From contig CM054116.1 of the NCBI GenBank assembly GCA_028673005.1, forward strand, positions 81,604,572 to 81,668,571: DNA of 64,000 bases, given 5' to 3'. This document shows, one piece after another, positions 15,701-27,700 of the stretch (positions are counted from its first letter, which is position 1; every line of letters begins with the position of its first letter). The notes beneath the pieces were generated by a model, which was not told the DNA's origin, ran no database searches, and saw nothing but the letters and a program-made list of their open reading frames with translations. The translations under genes were made by a program, and so were the position numbers. This DNA is from Tanypteryx hageni. Its lineage: Eukaryota; Arthropoda; Insecta; Odonata; Petaluridae.

Positions 15701-18700
15701 AGTTGCCACAAAACTGATTTCTCTTAAGGAAAAAGATTCAGCACATATGGCGTTCTAGCTATGGAGAAGGAGGGTCACTAGAGTTAAGAGAACCATCAGA
15801 AAATGAGAGGCTGAGGTGTAAAATTATTTGTAAGCCTTGAATCACCTGAAGTTATTTTTTATCCCTCAGATTTCATGAGGCTTTTCATGTATGTTATATT
15901 TTAATTTCAATCTTATCCAATATTTTTTGCTCCTCTTGGAAGATTCTTTTCCTAAACAGCAAAGTCATCAAAAGGGGAGTTCTTGTGTTAATATTGAAAA
16001 CTATAATTTTGAAGTCTTTTTAAGCCTTGAAATTATGAAATATTATTGTCACTTTTCATTTGAAGAAGTATTTATATGTAATTTTTCATGTTGAAATATT
16101 TATTTTGCCGTTTCAATCCATCTGATTGATAGTTGAGATAACCTGTCTCATTTTGCTCCTCTCCCATAATTCACAAAATTAGAGAAACGAATCAAACCTT
16201 TTAGAGAAGCTGGTGCTAGTTTAGACAATAGTAAGATGAGCTAATCATTACATGTTAAGCAGAAAAATAACAAATATATTGATACAACAAGAAGAATACA
16301 GAATAGGATACAACAATTTAGAGGAATATAAATTATATGAATCAGGACCAGAAGCAGGCTGGGATAAAGTAGTCACGGGATGGCTCTCATGTCATCACAT
16401 CTGCGCTTGTTCAGCTACCTCCGCTATCTCTCTCTCTCTTGCACTCACCATAGACTGCTTGTCACATGCTCTTCTCTCGAGTGTTTGCTCTTCACTCCTC
16501 ATCGCTTCTATGCTCCAGTGTTGCCGGAGTGAACTCTCTCCCAAGGTGAGGGCTGATCCCTCCCGGATGGCTATTAGCGGATTTGGCCGATTGTGGCAAA
16601 ATCTCTCAGGTTAATGTCTGTTGGCTATATAATAAATGATCCAGAATAAAATGCACATCGCGTTGTTTTGCGTGATGCTATGAGTTCATGGGATGCAAAG
16701 AGTTCATACACAAAATATTTGGCGGACATACAACATGAGCGGCACGACATCACCACAATAGTTTAAGGTCTTGAGAGATGTATACCCAGCAATATATATA
16801 TATATATATATATATATTTTAAAATATGTTCTCAAATATATTGTCAAGTTATCAATAAACTCCTGCAGAGAACCCACACTTTTTCCAAACTTTAAATTTA
16901 TAAAATGAACATACATACTGCAAGCAAGGAAAACATTGTAAATGTCTAAAATGTGAGATAATTGTTCATTTTCACTTAGACATCACTAAATAGCTCTCAT
17001 GATACAATATGCAGTGTATGACATGTAAAAACAGTATATAATCATTGTATTAAATAAAAATATGAAAGAAATATATCTGGCCCTTCTACAACCCACGTTC
17101 TTATAACACAGATTTGCTACAACACAGTGTGTTTTTTAATACCAAAAATTCATATAATGTGCATGATGGTTCATATTAACTTGGTTGGTTAAACCTGGGA
17201 TGTGGGGTGATGAAGAGATATTTCAGAAGGCACAAGTGCTTTGCTTATAAGCTCAGACAATAAACAACAATGCTTTATTTGTACAATACATCCATCAGAG
17301 AGAAATTTGTGAATTTTTGGTCTGGAGGAGGGTGCTTGAAGAGGTTTGGAATGTAACTCCCCATCCACTTCATGAAGTTAGATTCACATAATACGATTTC
17401 TCAATACATGGCACTTGATCAGAATGCCTTCTCTATGTTATTATTATTATATTATTTTGTATTTGTGACGGGCTAGGGTTTCTCGGAGAGGAAAGGGCAC
17501 AAATGAAAGTTACGCGTAAAAACACAAACACCTTTAATCGCCTGGGGCGCACACTACACTCCGTAAGCTTCCACAAGAGAAGAGAGAACTGACGCGCACC
17601 CTGTTGGCTGCGCGCAAAAACAAAATAAAATGAACAGCAAAGTCCGTTATCGGTCTGGTCTCGTTACATCCTCCCCCTTAGAATGGCATGTACGACCTCG
17701 AATGCAATTCTACAAGGTCTGCTACTGGCGGCATCTCCTAGGTGGCTGCATCCTAGTAGGTAGCGCAGGTATGTGGGAAGCCACCGATGAAGTAGAAGGC
17801 ACCGATGTCCTGGAAGGCACCGATGACGTAGAAGGCACCGATGTCCTGGAAGGGAATGATGTCCTGGAAGGCACCGATGACGTAGAAGCCACCGATGAAG
17901 TAGAAGGCACCGATGTCCTGGAAGGCACCGATGACGTAGAAGGCACCGATGTCCTGGAAGGGAATGATGTCCTGGAAGGCACCGATGACGTAGAAGGCGC
18001 CGATGACGTAGAAGGCACCGATGCAGGTCTTGGGGCTGATTGCTGTTGCCGTGGACGGCCTCGTTTCCGCAGCGGCCGTAATAGACACGGATCAGGGGCA
18101 CCAAGAGTGGCGACAAAGGGAGTCAAGGACGACACATGGTAAACACCAAGAGGGATATTAGGTGCTTCAGGAGTTGCAAGCTGATATGTGCTCGGTGAGA
18201 TCTGCTTGCAAATCAAATATGGGCCATCTCGTCGAGGGGCAAACTTTGAAGTGTAGCCATGTTTGGCTTTACTTAACGCGTGTATCTCGACCAGAACCCT
18301 ATCCCCAATCTTAAAGTTAATGCCGCTTCTTCTTTTCTCGTCAGCGTATGATTTTGAGCGATCTTGCTGAATTTCATGCTTTTCCTTCGCTTCTCTTAGT
18401 GCTTTCGCAAAGGTTTTCAGGTACGGAGTAATTTCCTGTACAAACGGCGAATTCTCAACTATCGCACGTAGATCACGGTTGACGTCGTCAGGTGTACGAA
18501 GTTCACGCCCGAAACACAAGTAAGCAGGGGAAAAACCGGTTGCCTGACTCTTCGTCGAATTCATCGCGAATCGAATGCTCGGTAGGTGATCTTTCCATCC
18601 GCTGTGGCAATTGGCGGTGAAGATAGCCAGTTGGGTCTTAAGGTCCCGATTCTTTCGCTCTACAGGGTTGGCCTCAGGATGATACGCAGGTATCAAACTC

Positions 18701-21700
18701 TGGTTGAAACCCAGACAGTATGCAACCTTTTGCAGTACATCGCTTACAAACTGCGTGCCGTTGTCACTAATGACCCGTCGCGGGGTTCCGAACCGAAGGA
18801 TCACTTCGTCGATTAGAAGTCTTGCGCACGCAGCAGCAGTAGCGACTTTCAGTGGAAACAATTCTACCCATCGAGTTGATGTATCCTCCACTATAAAAAT
18901 CCACCGCTCCCCGGTAGATGTCTCTGGCAGTGGACCAAATAGGTCCATCGATAGCACTTCAAACCGTCGGTGTTGTATAGGCGTTTGTAGGAGTCCAGCT
19001 GGTTTGAGGTTGCTAGGCTTAAAGCGCTGGCACTCGATACATGATTTCACATGATCTGTGACCGTGCGACGCATTCCTGTCCAGTAGTATCTGGAGCCGA
19101 TCTTCTGCAAGGTCTTTTCTGCACCGTAATGTCCGGCGGTGGGCGAATCATGATATTCGTACAATATCTTGGGTATTTGTGTCCGTGGTAAGACCTGCTG
19201 GGCATCTCCATCATCATGCTCAGGGGAATATCTATACAAAATGCCATTGAGCATAATATATCCCCGGTCAGTCCATCGTACAAAATCTACCGCATTCTCC
19301 TGTGACTCGAAGCAGTCGATTATCTGCTTAATTTCTGGATCAGCCAGCTGCTCCTGCCTGATAACTTCTGCAGAGGTGGTCGGCATGTCGACAGTCACAG
19401 AACAGATATTCATATCCTCGTATTGGCCTGGTGGACGTGATAGCGTATCAGCCACTGCGTTACATCGCCCTGGAATGTATTCTACTTGAATATCGTACGA
19501 TTGTAGAGATAGAGCCCATCTTGCCAGGCGACCACTAGGTGACTTGAGTGTCATGAGCCAGCGGAGAGGTTGGTGATCAGTAACAACTGTCACAGGTGCT
19601 CCTTCTAAGTATCCCCGGAACTTTTCCAAGGCCCAGACAACTGCCAACGCCTCCCTCTCAGTCGTACTATAATTGCGCTCAGGGGCAGTCAGCAGTCTGC
19701 TCGCATACTCGACGGGGCGTTGGTCTGGAAGCTCCCCCTGGAGTAGAACCGCTCCCAAAGCGTAAGCGCTTGCGTCTGTTCGGAGCACATATGGCAGTGT
19801 ATGATCTGCTTGCCGAAGGATGGGCGGTGTTGTTAATAATTTCTTGAGCATCTTGAATGCATCATCTTGACTCGGTCCCCAATTCCATGGAGCATTCTTT
19901 TTCGTCAAATCACTTAGAGGTCGAGCAACACTGGAATAGTTGGGCACAAACCGTCGGAACCAGGACCCTGTCTGCAGAAACGTTATGAGTTCTTTGACAT
20001 TCTTAGGTGCTCTCATTTCTGCGATGGCGGCTATCTTACCGGGATCTGGTTTGATTCCTTGAGATGAAATAAGATGGCCAAGATATTTTACCTCCGACGA
20101 CCCAAGTGTGCACTTTGACCTATTTACATGTAACCTGAATTGTTGCAGGCGACTGAACACTTGGCGAAGGTCTTCCATGTGTTCATCAAAGGATGACGAT
20201 AAAATGATCAAATCATCCAAGTACGCCAGTACCTGGACATCTCTAAGACCAGATCGGAGACGGTCAATCAGCCTTTGAAAGGTGGCAGGAGCATTTCGGA
20301 GACCAAATGGCATGCGTTTGAATCGGAAGTGGCCCAAGGGCGAGATAAACGCAGTTTTGTCTCTGTCTTCAATCCTGACCGGAACCTGCCAATACCCTGA
20401 ACGTAAGTCAAGCGTAGTCATGTACAGGGACTGCTTTGCTGCGTGAAGTAGATCATCTACACGAGGTAAAGGGTATCTATCTGGAACCGTCAGACTGTTC
20501 AGGCGTCTGTAATCAACGCAGGTCCGAAAGGTTCCGTTCTTTTTGGGCACGAGGACGACGGGCGCTGCATAGGGAGAATCACACTCCTCGATGATGTCCT
20601 CAGCCAGCATTCTCTCAAGGTCCTGCTGAAGAAACTCCTTTTTGGCAGGCGACAGCCTATATGGGGGTACAGCGATTGGAGTATCATCGGTTACCTTAAT
20701 AGCATGCTCTGCAAATGGAGTGGGCTCCTTGCTAGGAGAAAAGACATCTTCATATTCAGCGAGAAGTGCGGTGATGCAGCGTTTCTGGTCCTCATCCAAA
20801 TTCTGTCCTTCATCATCCCGTAATGGCAGGTTGCTGACGTGGACGTTGCTCACAGGTACAGATGTAGCAATATCTTCTTCTCGTACAAAACCGTGGCGGC
20901 TACTGGTATCTTCCTTGAAGAACCATTCATGTCCGGGAAGATCCAGAACCATGCCAGCACTTCGGATAAAATCTATGCCAAGTAGCATCCGGCTCTCCGG
21001 ATGATCCGGAATTGCGGTCAAGGTCGTGAGGATTTTACGGTTGACGACAGAAATTTCCACAGAAAAACTCCTGGCTAATACTCGATGCGTTTTTCCATCA
21101 GCTAACTTCATGTCCAGGGAAGTCTCGCTGAACGGACGCCCTCGAGAAATTAATATATGATAAAGCTGTGCACCGGCTATACTTCTTTGGGAGCCAGTGT
21201 CAAGACAAGCTAGACCATCCAGTCCTAAAATCTGGACCGGGAGCATTGGTCGCGATGAACCATCATCAATAGAGAAGGTTGACTGCGTAAAATTGAAGGA
21301 TGAGACAATCGTACTTTCAGTTTTCATGGGAGGCGCACAGTTAGGACAGTTGCTTCTGACGTAACCTGGGGCACCGCACCCAAAACACGTTATTTGTGGT
21401 TTTGGCGAATCAGATTTTGGGGTTTGGGGTGATGATTTTACTGATTGTACAACATCACCCTTAGTTGCCTTTGCTTTCCTGCAATCTGATTCAACGTGGC
21501 CGAAATATTTACAGTAACTACACCTCGGACGCTGTTTCTTCTCCGGTCGGTGTCTACCTTCATTACTACTGAAATCCTTTGATGGTCGCACAACCTCACG
21601 CCGTGAGTGTTCAATGTCTTTTGCACATTGCAAAAGACTCTTGAATGAGTCGAAATCGCTAGGTGAAAGTCTTTTCCTAACTTTTCTATTCATTAACCCG

Positions 21701-24700
21701 TATACAATATCTAATTGCGCGCGTTCTGGCAAGGTATACGGTAATTGTGACAAGAGGGCACGAATGTGGCATACAAAAATCTCGCTTGTTTCATTTTCGT
21801 GTTGCTCACGTGCAAAAATCTCTCTAAAGACGAGATGAGGCGGCAATTTGCGAGAGAACGCGTCTCGAAACGCGCACACGGCACCGTCCCAGTCCGAAAT
21901 ATCTCTCTTTATACCCTGCCACCATGTCGCAGCAATGCCTTCCAGAAGCATTGAGACACCACGTAATGCATTTTCTTCGCTGACATTTGCGCAATCCTTA
22001 AAGGTCAAAACCGAGTCCAAGAATGCGTCAACATCAGACGAAGCACTGCCGTTAAATCGAGAAGTACATTTAGAAAAATTGCCGCTACTTGGTGTAACAA
22101 GGACGGGGCTCGTCAATTGCCTATCAAGAACAGTCATTCTTGCCGAGTCCGTAATTTGCGCAATCAGCGCCTGAAATTGTTCGTTTGATAACGTCAAGGC
22201 TGGCGGAGATTCACTCTTCCCTTCCGTGGGTAATGATTTAGATTTAGGCATGGTTGCTATTTCTAAACTAATCCACGCAGGAAACAATATCACTCAGCGG
22301 AAATACGGAAAATTTCGCTAGGCGGCAAGGCCCAAGGTCGCAGCGCGGAAAAGGCAATATGGCCGCACAAAGTAACAACCACGTGGAAGAACGCAGTTTG
22401 GCCAAAAAAGCAATATGGCCGCGAGTAACACAATTTGGCCACGCGGAAGAACACAATGCCGCAGCGCTGAAGGACAGTTAATTGTTGCAGCGCGAAAGGA
22501 CAAATATTTTCGCAGCGAGCGAATAATATCACGTGGAAATAAGAAATTTACGGACACACGTATCGCACTAAATTTCACTGTAGGTGGAAGTAGGCGAAGA
22601 AGTACCGCTTCGCGGAAGGATACATAAAAAAACCACGTGGCAGGATCTATAGCACTAACACGTAGAAAATAAACAGCACACACTAATTATGGCCAAAAAT
22701 ACAAATTTAAAATTTACGGAAACACGTATGACACTAAATTTCACTGTAGGTGGAAGTAGGCGAAGAAGTATCGCTTCGCGGAAGGATACTTAAGAAAACC
22801 ACGTGGCAGGATGTATAGCACTAACACGTAGGAAATAGACAGCACACACTAATTATGGCCAAAATACAAATTTGAAATTTGCGGACACAAGTATCGCACT
22901 TAATTTCGCTGTATATGACACTAAGTGAGGAGGTATCTATACACAACATGGAATTGGTTGCGCTGCTTCCGGAATCCGATGCTCAGATCTGATGAGTGTT
23001 TAAAACGCAAATATTCCTTTGCAAACTTTTATCTGCTCCCGAGCCGCGAGTTGGGCGCCATTTGTGACGGGCTAGGGTTTCTCGGAGAGGAAAGGGCACA
23101 AATGAAAGTTACGCGTAAAAACACAAACACCTTTAATCGCCTGGGGCGCACACTACACTCCGTAAGCTTCCACAAGAGAAGAGAGAACTGACGCGCACCC
23201 TGTTGGCTGCGCGCAAAAACAAAATAAAATGAACAGCAAAGTCCGTTATCGGTCTGGTCTCGTTACATATTTTATTTGACCTGTCCTATACAACAGTACA
23301 GTTGTCTCTTGGACCAATAAACTTCTATTCTATTCTATTAAAGGGCTGGGTGAATTATTATTATTGATTATGGAATAGACATTTCAGTTTTTGCAGGCAA
23401 TTATCAAGAATCCCAAAGGGTTCACGAGATAAATGCCATCAGATGTTAAGGAATTTTTACAGTTTGGTCTTGTTTGTTGTTTGGTCTTTCAGATCAAAAA
23501 TCATAACTTTTCATCACTTTCCACGTGCAGCTGGTTTGGGTAAAATGTGCATTCCAAGATCTTTGGTAATATTGTACTTTGTATCCCGTGAAATGAATAT
23601 ATTGCTGATCAGTTGCAAATAATTCACTGAAATACTTCATTATTATGAGCAATACCAATATTTACTGATATTTGTGTACAGTTAAGGCTGGTTCACACTA
23701 GAGCAGGGGTGCCCATAATGTCAATTGCGATCAACTTCGAAGTTTGTAATTACAGAAAAATTCCAACCTTGATAATGTGGTAGCCCTGTCTAGTTGACAT
23801 GGTTGAAATATGCTGTTTTGGTTATTTATTTATATGAGTATTGTATATATTATATTTGGTTAAAATCCATGCAGTCAGTTCTCTAGAAATAGGCATAAAA
23901 GTATTATTTTACTTTTTATTGTGGTAGCCCTGCTCTGTAGTTCCGCTTTAAACATATTGATTTCATTATGGTATGTTGTACAAATCTTATATAGAAAATT
24001 CAGTTAAAATCCATTCAGCCAATTCCTTCCAAATCCATAATTACTGAAAGATTTTAGTTTATAATTGTGACACCCCTGTTTGGTTGATCCTGTCCAAATA
24101 TGCTATTATGGTTTTGTACATGTATTTAAATTATAAATATTAAATTTCGTTAAAATTAATTTGGACAATTCAACACCAATACTTGTGAAAACAAATTTTT
24201 TAATTACTTGCATTGTGGCAGCCCTGATTTGTAAATCTATACTATACATATAGGTTTTGATTTTATATGTTGCATGCCTCCTTCATACAAAATTTCGGTG
24301 AAATCAGTTCAGCCAATTCCTTCCAAATTCATAGTTACCGAAAAGTTAAACTTTGCAATTGTGGCACCCTTGCTGAGTAGATCCGGTCCAAATATGTCAT
24401 TTTGGTCATTATTTATATGAATATTTTATGTACCAAATTTGGTTGAAATTGGTTCCAGCAATTCTTTCCTGATATATGCATACAGATGGACGGACGGACA
24501 TCACAATGGTAATAGTGCTTTTCAGCAATGACAAAAAGCACTAAAAATGGGTATTTTGTACAAATAACTATGGTATGGCCATTAAAAATGTCAATTTGAT
24601 TTTTTGTTTAATTAATATTTATTAAAAGTTCTTCTTGTGTATATCATTTCTTTTTAAAATTTGTGGAAAAAATATATCTCGGCTGGGTAACCATAAAAAG

Positions 24701-27700
24701 TAGATCTTGACTGGCTAACCATAAGAAAAGTAGATCTTGGCTGGGTAACTGTAAGAAAAGTAGATCTTGACTGGGTGACCATAAGAAAAGTAGATCTTGA
24801 CTGGGTAACCATAAGAAAAGTAGATCTTGACTGGGTAACTGTAAGAAAAGTAGATCTTGACTGAGTAACTGTAAGAAAAGTATATCTTGACTGGGTATCC
24901 ATAAGAAAAGTAGATCTTATACCCAAAAATAGTGAACACCCCTGCACTACAGGGACAGTTGGGACATTTTAGACCAAATATAAAAATACTATTTTCAATG
25001 GGGATTCTATGGGGAAGGACAAAGTGCATTCACAATTGTAGGGGAGGACACAGTCAGGCCTTGGTCCAAACCTCTTGGGTCGCTCAAGGAGGCAACTTTT
25101 GTTCCAAGCCACTTCGAGTCCTAGACTCTTTGGCTACTATCAGCAATCCTCGGTGGCAGCCGAAGTAAGCATGAATCTTTCTGCTAGTTAGGTGCATCCA
25201 TAAACAATGTCATGCTCTAGGTGGGGGCCGGAATGTGTCCATGCTGTGACTGAGGCCTAACCTACAAGTGTGAATGGTCTCCTCTAAAAGAGTCCTTGCT
25301 TAGACCATGTCCCGCCCGTGACCGATCCTCTAGTGTGAACCAGCCTTTAATGATACATATTAGTAATTACCCGGAATGTTTTACTTTTAATCGCAGTTTT
25401 TGAAGCGCAGCTTATTTTTGGAAACTTTTTTTTCATAGATTCTGTCTCAAATAACAAAGGTGCGGCTTATATGCAGTAGTGGCTTAAATGCGAGTAAATA
25501 CGGTATATTTCCTTGTTTATTTGTATTCCCTCATTCACTATATAGTTGAGGTCATCTTGTAAAATCATGTGGTGCAGCTTATTAGAATGGACAGTGTTTA
25601 TGCAAGTAAATATGGTAATCATTTATGCTTTCTACTCAGCTGAAGGTGTTGCTCAAGAGTCAGAATTGGATAAAGCCGAACATGTGAAGCAGTTACTTGC
25701 TCAGCGACGAAGTGAGAGGGAAGCTGAGGAAAAGGCAAAAGAATTGGAAAGAGAGGAGCAGAGGAGGAGGTCTGGGAAAGAAGCTGCTCGATTCCGAAGG
25801 GAGCAGGAGGAGAGGAATGTACGAGCTGCTCAGAAGGAGAGAGAGAGGGAAAAGGCTGAAGAGAAAGCTGCAAGGGATAGGATTCTTCAACAGATTGCCA
25901 TGGACAGGTGTGTATAAATCCTATGAAATATTTTTCAGTTCATCTTATGTCATCTGAAATTATGTTTTTATTGAATTTTCGTTTAATAGCAATTTTTTGC
26001 ATGTATTATGATCTTCTTACTCTTTTGCTTTGGCATATTTTAAGCATTTTCCTCCTGTTTTGCTCTTTGGTGATTTTTGTGCTTAGGGTAATCATTAAAG
26101 GCATCCACTATTGTAGTTGTCGCATAGCTTATAATTATGTATATCCTTCAATGTGTTTGGATAATTAAAATTTCCTTAGAGTTTGATAGGAATGGACATT
26201 AGTAGTTATTGATGTTTACTTTAGTAATTACCGTATTTATTCATGTAATACCCATGCTTTTTTCCTAAAAGATCCTATCAAAATATGGGGTGTGGGCATT
26301 ACACGAATTTTGCCTGTTCATCATATGAGGATAGGGTACCCAATAAATACCAACTCCATACTTCGTTCCTGGTGTGTTTCATAAAGTCAGTCTTCAGTCC
26401 TTTGCTTGGCTTCATGTCAGCAGGCCATGATGTTACATCCTTTTCGGAGTAATCTCCAATACTTGATGAGTGCTTGTGTTATGTTTTCTTCATAAACTAC
26501 TCTCGGAACTTGTAATTATTTCAAGATATTATTTTTGAGCAAATTTTTTCAGTATGCGTAATATGCCTTTTATTTCATACCAAGATGCCAAGATTTTCTG
26601 AAAAAACTGCATGAAATTATCTAGTAAGCACGATAAATATAAGAGAATTTTTAATATCCTTGCCTGCTGACTTTGGGAGGAAACCTAAACCACCTAAATA
26701 TTTGCTGTGAATAGAGGATTATCATACAGAGTACAACAAAGTCCGTTTTTATATCAGAAACATCCAACTAGATAGTATACATTTTTTGATTAAACACCAA
26801 TCAATTCTATAAGATTATCAAGTAATTTAATACACAGTCAAATCTCATTTTTCTGTGTCTTCCTGTTATATTTTGCAGCCCAATGAGAGGGAACTTTTGT
26901 TACCCTAAATTCCCATGTATAAGGCATGCATTATACATATTTTTTTTGTAAAATTTTTGGAAGTTCTTGGTGCGCGTTATGTATAAGGAATGCCACTTTT
27001 TAAGAAAAAATAAGGTACGATATAACCTTAAAGTGAGCAGATTATTCCATCTTGTTTTCACTAAATTGCTGCCATCTATCGAAACTTATGTAGAGCTTCT
27101 CCAGAGATGCATTAACTCTGCAGATTTCATGGAAAAATTCGATGTTTTCACTTTACTACAAAGAAAACTTTAAGTTCGAAAAATTTAATTCGTAATAATC
27201 AAGCAACATTAACATGGTTGATTTGATAAACAAATCAAATTCCTCTCTAAATATGAAAAAAAATCTCCATACCAAATGCATACACTTTCCTTAATAAAAA
27301 TTAGCAAATTGTTTACAAATTTTTGCCATTAATTCATTATGAATCAAAACCATCAAAATCTTCAAATTCGGACTCACAACTCTAATGAAAATCATTGATT
27401 TCATTTACAAATGAATCAGTTAAATTTTCAATTGACAAATCTTCAATTTTATTTGATGAAGAATCACTATCCCCCCCCCCCCCCCGACACTTTGAGAATG
27501 AATTCCTGCGGTAGAAAGAAGACTTATGTTCTAAACGATCTATACAAAGAACAACTCATTTTGGTTATGAAAGAAATAAAACAGGAAAACAAATCAGTAG
27601 AATGATTTTCGTCACCAACTAGCAGAGCAGATTCTATAGCCATTGAAGTACCTTAAATATCTTTTTTGGGAGAAACTTGTGAAATACAGTAGTATGAATA

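Larger units (their letters stand above)
17464..23267 (-). mobile_element. Ty3/gypsy LTR retrotransposon, apparently intact
   Basis: A 5804-bp element inserted antisense in UBXN4 intron 4, flanked by TATT at 17460-17463 and 23268-23271. The two 205-bp LTRs read identical. Reading on the minus strand the order is 5' LTR (23267-23063), primer site, leader with a tandem repeat, one gag-pol frame (22293-17722), polypurine tract and 3' LTR (17668-17464). There is no envelope gene. Identical LTRs and an open 1523-codon frame indicate a very recent insertion. Confidence 0.97.
23685..25346. mobile_element. PIF/Harbinger-like nonautonomous element
   Basis: A 1662-bp element with perfect 19-bp inverted ends AGGCTGGTTCACACTAGAG, flanked by TTA at 23682-23684 and 25347-25349. 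A TTA/TAA triplet duplication is the PIF/Harbinger signature. No transposase is encoded. The interior is built from two tandem arrays (23776-24505 and 24671-24918). The superfamily call rests on ends and target only. Confidence 0.7.

Noticed and set aside
16252..16614. 120-codon ORF as a host exon
   Set aside because: No recognisable domain, composition shifts midway, and it does not fit UBXN4 splicing.
17630..18142. Plus-strand 170-codon frame with acidic repeats
   Set aside because: It is the antisense shadow of the Ser/Pro/Thr minisatellite in the gypsy Gag-Pol tail.
17464..23267. Endogenous retrovirus with envelope
   Set aside because: No frame for an envelope exists; only 53 bp separate the gag-pol stop from the 3' LTR.
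24654..25029. Minus-strand repeat proteins over the 30-bp array
   Set aside because: Open frames are produced by the 30-bp period; no start context or homology.
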